Below are positions 5,392 to 7,625 of a stretch of 7,625 nucleotides of DNA, in pieces. Both the position numbers and the translations under genes were made by a program. This stretch comes from Chloroflexota bacterium (lineage in GTDB: Bacteria; Chloroflexota; Limnocylindria; QHBO01), in assembly GCA_031177555.1 (NCBI GenBank), contig JAPSGM010000085.1, positions 1 to 7,625 on the forward strand. The letters run 5' to 3'. The number at the start of each line of letters is the position of its first letter. Positions within the stretch are counted from its first letter, which is position 1. The notes beneath the pieces were generated by a model. That model searched no databases, was not told where the DNA came from, and saw nothing but the letters and a program-made list of their open reading frames with translations.

Positions 5392-6986
5392 TCCGCGTCT
5401 CGCCGACTCGCGCGCCGCTGCGGCGGAGCCTGGCCGTGCTGCTGGTGCTGGCCACGACGCTCGCCGCGTGCGGCGAGTCCGCCCCGCTGCCGTTCGTTCC
5501 CACGGCGGAGCCGACGCCCGAGCAGCCGCGCCAGCTGACCGTGGTGGCCTCCGAGGTGGGCACCGGCGAGCCGGTGCCGGATGTGACCGTCGCCGGCGAT
5601 TCCGTGCCGCCGGTGAGCGGGTCGGATGGCCGCGTCGCGATCACGGCCCTACGCGGCGCCGAGCTGGAGATCAGCGCCCAGGGCTACGACACGGTGCAGG
5701 CCACCGTCCCGGACGAGGGGGAGCTGGCGGTCGAGCTGCGGCGCAACGAGGTCCGCGGGGTCGTGACCGACCAGGACGGTGACCCGGTCGCCGGCGTGCG
5801 CGTCTTCGTCGAGGGCTCGGAGACGTGGGTGCGCACCGACCGCCGGGGCCGCTATGCGCTGCCCGGCGTCCCGGAGGAGGGATCGCTGATCTACAAGATC
5901 GCCGGCTACCGGTTGGCCGAGGCCCCGATCAGCCAGCAGATGGACGTCGACGCTGCGCTGGAGCCGTTCGAGGCACGCGCGCTCTACGCGCCCGCCGCCG
6001 TGTTCGAGGGGCCCGGCCGGCTGGACGAGCTGCTGCGGCTCCTCGAGCGGACAGAGGCCAATGCCGTGGTCATCGACGTAAAGGAGACCGGCGGCTGGCT
6101 CTACTACGAGACCGACCTGCCCGAGGCGGTGGAGTCCGGCGCCGCCGGCCGACCCATCTTCGACCTCGCCGAGCTGCTGCCCCGCCTGAAGGAGCGAGGG
6201 ATCTACACCATCGCCCGCATGGTCTGCATGAAGGACAACACGGTTGGCGCGTCACGGCCGGAGCTGGCCGTGCGCAACTCGCGGACCGGTGAGCCGTGGC
6301 GCGACAACATCGGCGGCATCTGGCTGGACCCGGCGGCGCCGGGCGTGGCCGAGTACCTGGCCGCCATCGCCGGGGACCTGGCGGACCAGGGCTTCGACGA
6401 GGTGCAGCTGGACTACATCCGCTTCTTCAGCGACGGCCCGTATGACGTGGCCGACACCAACCTGCCGAACTCGCAGTCGTTCCGGCTGCCCGCCATCCGG
6501 CGGGTCATGCGGGTCGTCTCCGATCGGCTGGCCACCGAGCGGGCATTCCTCGCCGCCGACGTCTTCCCGATCAGCTTCATCGTGCCGGACGACCAGGGCA
6601 TCGGGCAGCGTCCCGAGGTCATGATGCCGTACGTCGACTACTTCAGCCCGATGGTCTACCCCAGCCACTACGGGGCCGGCGTCTTCAACCACGCGGTCCC
6701 CAACCGGGCGCCCTACGACGTCATCGACAAGACGCTCGAGATCATGAACCGCCAGTCGCGGGGACTGCCGATGCGCATTCGCCCGTGGATCCAGGACTTC
6801 GGCTACGGGCCATTCCCCCCATACACGGCGGCGCAGGTCCGCGCCGAGATGCGGGCGGCGGCCGACAACGACGCATCCGGCTGGATGATCTGGAACGCGC
6901 AGGCGCGCTTCACCGAGGGGGCGCTGGGCCGGCCGCGCCGGGACGAGGACGCCGGCCCGACGATCGTCGAGCCTGCGCCCGGCTGA
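5388..6986 (+). CDS. Lipoprotein with putative glycoside hydrolase (DUF4015-type) domain
   Basis: With the CTG start the precursor has 532 residues. The N-terminus is a lipoprotein signal peptide: basic residues up to R13, hydrophobic core 15-25 and lipobox LAAC with lipidated C28. A Pro/Thr/Glu-rich linker runs to about 47. Two carboxypeptidase-regulatory-like beta domains follow, at about 48-118 and 121-195 (the second begins VRGVVTDQDGDPVAGVRVFVEG and contains TDRRGRYALPGVP, GY). The rest, about 200-505, matches the putative glycoside hydrolase domain DUF4015, a TIM barrel: NAVVIDVKETGGWLYY (D230, K232), GIYTIARMVCMKDN, FDEVQLDYIRFF (E338, D342, R345), SPMVYPSHY (420-428), RPWIQDF (465-471) and GWMIWN (498-503). 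The substrate is unknown; acidic residues in these motifs are candidates for catalysis by inference only. The protein should sit on the outer face of the cytoplasmic membrane. The gene is coupled to rpe and followed after 4 bp by dtd. Confidence 0.85.
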   Translation: MIRVSPTRAPLRRSLAVLLVLATTLAACGESAPLPFVPTAEPTPEQPRQLTVVASEVGTGEPVPDVTVAGDSVPPVSGSDGRVAITALRGAELEISAQGYDTVQATVPDEGELAVELRRNEVRGVVTDQDGDPVAGVRVFVEGSETWVRTDRRGRYALPGVPEEGSLIYKIAGYRLAEAPISQQMDVDAALEPFEARALYAPAAVFEGPGRLDELLRLLERTEANAVVIDVKETGGWLYYETDLPEAVESGAAGRPIFDLAELLPRLKERGIYTIARMVCMKDNTVGASRPELAVRNSRTGEPWRDNIGGIWLDPAAPGVAEYLAAIAGDLADQGFDEVQLDYIRFFSDGPYDVADTNLPNSQSFRLPAIRRVMRVVSDRLATERAFLAADVFPISFIVPDDQGIGQRPEVMMPYVDYFSPMVYPSHYGAGVFNHAVPNRAPYDVIDKTLEIMNRQSRGLPMRIRPWIQDFGYGPFPPYTAAQVRAEMRAAADNDASGWMIWNAQARFTEGALGRPRRDEDAGPTIVEPAPG

Positions 6987-6990
6987 GGCC

Positions 6991-7446
6991 ATGCGGCTGC
7001 TGGTCCAGCGCGTGACCCGCGCCGCCGTGCGGGTGGCCGGCACGACGGTGGGCGAGATCGGACCGGGGGCGCTGGTGCTGGCCGGCATCGCCCGGAACGA
7101 CACGCCCGGCCTCGTGGACCGCATGGCGGACAGGCTGCTCGGACTGCGCTACTTCGAGGACGCCGCCGGGCGGACCAACCTCTCGATCGCCGATGCCGGC
7201 GGCGCCTTGATGGTGGTGAGCCAGTTCACGCTGCACGCCGACCTGCGGCGCGGCCGGCGGCCGGGATTCTCGGACGCGGCTCCACCGGAGGTCGCCGGGC
7301 CGCTGGTCGAGCGGTTCGTGGCGCGCCTGCGCGCCGCCGGCAGCCACGTGCAGACGGGCCGGTTCGGCGCGGCCATGGAGGTGGAGCTCGTCAACGATGG
7401 GCCGTTCACCCTGCTGCTGGACTCGGCGCGCGACCTGTCCGGTTGA
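6991..7446 (+). CDS. dtd: D-aminoacyl-tRNA deacylase
   Basis: Dtd hydrolyses D-amino acids (and glycine) wrongly attached to tRNA, working as a homodimer in the cytoplasm. The 151-residue product is the usual length. It starts MRLLVQRVTRAAVRV and carries both active-site motifs: SQFTLHADLRRGRRPGFS (from S77, with T80) and the Gly-cisPro motif in NDGPFT (135-140; G137, P138), preceded by GRFGAAMEVELV. The position after the cis-proline is F139 where Val is common, a small change in the chiral-selection loop. ATG 6991 lies 4 bp after the lipoprotein stop; GAGG at 6985-6988 is too close to be a good ribosome binding site, so translation probably depends on coupling. It is the last gene of the operon and a hairpin follows. 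Confidence 0.96.
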   Translation: MRLLVQRVTRAAVRVAGTTVGEIGPGALVLAGIARNDTPGLVDRMADRLLGLRYFEDAAGRTNLSIADAGGALMVVSQFTLHADLRRGRRPGFSDAAPPEVAGPLVERFVARLRAAGSHVQTGRFGAAMEVELVNDGPFTLLLDSARDLSG

Positions 7447-7459
7447 GGCCGCCCGAACA

Positions 7460-7489
7460 GCACGACGCCCGCGTCGTGCGACGCGGGCG
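7460..7489. terminator. Bidirectional hairpin between dtd and rpmB
   Basis: A perfect 10-bp stem, CGCCCGCGTC (7466-7475) with GACGCGGGCG (7480-7489), closes a four-base GTGC loop, 19 bases after the dtd stop. An overlapping alternative stem of 7 bp, GCACGAC (7460-7466) with GTCGTGC (7473-7479), shares its bases, so the two exclude each other. GGGCG (7485-7489) could also pair with CGCCC (7494-7498). The site sits between two convergent genes, where a two-way terminator is expected, but there is no T run on either strand, so termination would depend on the very stable stem or on Rho. Confidence 0.6.
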
Positions 7490-7513
7490 CATCCGCCCAG
7501 GCCCGACGGGTGG

Positions 7514-7625
7514 CTAGGCCTTCTCCAGGGTTCGGCGGCAGGAGGTGCACGCCTGCAGGCGCACGCTGCGGCCACCCCGCCGAACGCTGACCGACTGCAG
7601 GTTCGGGATCCAGCGGCGCAGGGCG
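7514..7625 (-). CDS. rpmB: Ribosomal protein L28, C-terminal part
   Basis: L28 is a small protein of the 50S ribosomal subunit. The minus strand is open from the window edge to a TAG stop (7516-7514). The 36 visible residues include RRWIPNLQSVSV, matching the conserved RRW.PNLQ signature of L28, then a basic hairpin and ACTSC. That CxxC is the second half of the zinc-binding cysteine set in L28 proteins of the C+ type; the first pair would be in the missing N-terminal half. The end, RRTLEKA, is like the usual L28 tail. The gene faces dtd across a 67-bp gap that holds the hairpin. Its start and promoter are outside the window. Confidence 0.9.
   Translation of the reverse strand, partial: ALRRWIPNLQSVSVRRGGRSVRLQACTSCRRTLEKA

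Noticed and set aside
1..7625. Search for CRISPR repeats, tRNA or rRNA genes, insertion sequences and attachment sites.
   Set aside because: No regularly spaced repeats, cloverleaf with a tRNA T-arm, transposase motif or terminal inverted repeats were seen, and gaps between genes are too short to hold them.

Overview
The window is GC-rich (by eye roughly 70%), bacterial and densely coding. It carries a run of housekeeping genes for replication restart, protein N-terminal processing, rRNA methylation, sugar phosphate metabolism and tRNA proofreading. The content and order (priA, def, fmt, membrane zinc metallopeptidase, rlmN, rpe, lipoprotein with a putative glycoside hydrolase domain, dtd, then rpmB facing back) together with the base composition suggest a high-GC Chloroflexota genome, perhaps of the Limnocylindria type. 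This is inference from gene content; no rRNA or other decisive marker is present.

Region 1 (2-2053, plus): the 3' end of priA, then complete def and fmt. Def and Fmt act at opposite ends of the formyl-methionine cycle: Fmt formylates initiator Met-tRNA and Def removes the formyl group from new proteins. A TACAAT -10-like hexamer lies exactly one promoter distance upstream of the def ATG and inside a perfect 8-bp inverted repeat, so def may also be read from its own leaderless promoter.

Region 2 (2065-2811): a small membrane-anchored BON-domain protein on the minus strand, convergent with fmt (11-bp gap) and divergent from the next gene across about 207 bp. That gap holds a TATACT -10-like hexamer flanked by a 7-bp direct repeat, facing the plus-strand operon.

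Region 3 (2812-7446, plus): a tightly packed operon of metallopeptidase, rlmN, rpe, lipoprotein and dtd. The first three junctions overlap by 8, 4 and 4 bp and the last gap is 4 bp, which suggests translational coupling. The lipoprotein gene appears to start at a CTG codon behind a good ribosome binding site. Its product joins two carboxypeptidase-regulatory-like domains to a DUF4015-type TIM barrel and is the least understood protein here.

Region 4 (7447-7625): a strong GC-rich hairpin lies between dtd and the convergent 3' end of rpmB (ribosomal protein L28), which runs off the window edge.

I found no mobile element, CRISPR array, tRNA or rRNA gene, and no clear novel multigene system. The points worth a second look are the two promoter regions, the CTG start, the lipoprotein's unexplained function and an insertion in the metallopeptidase.
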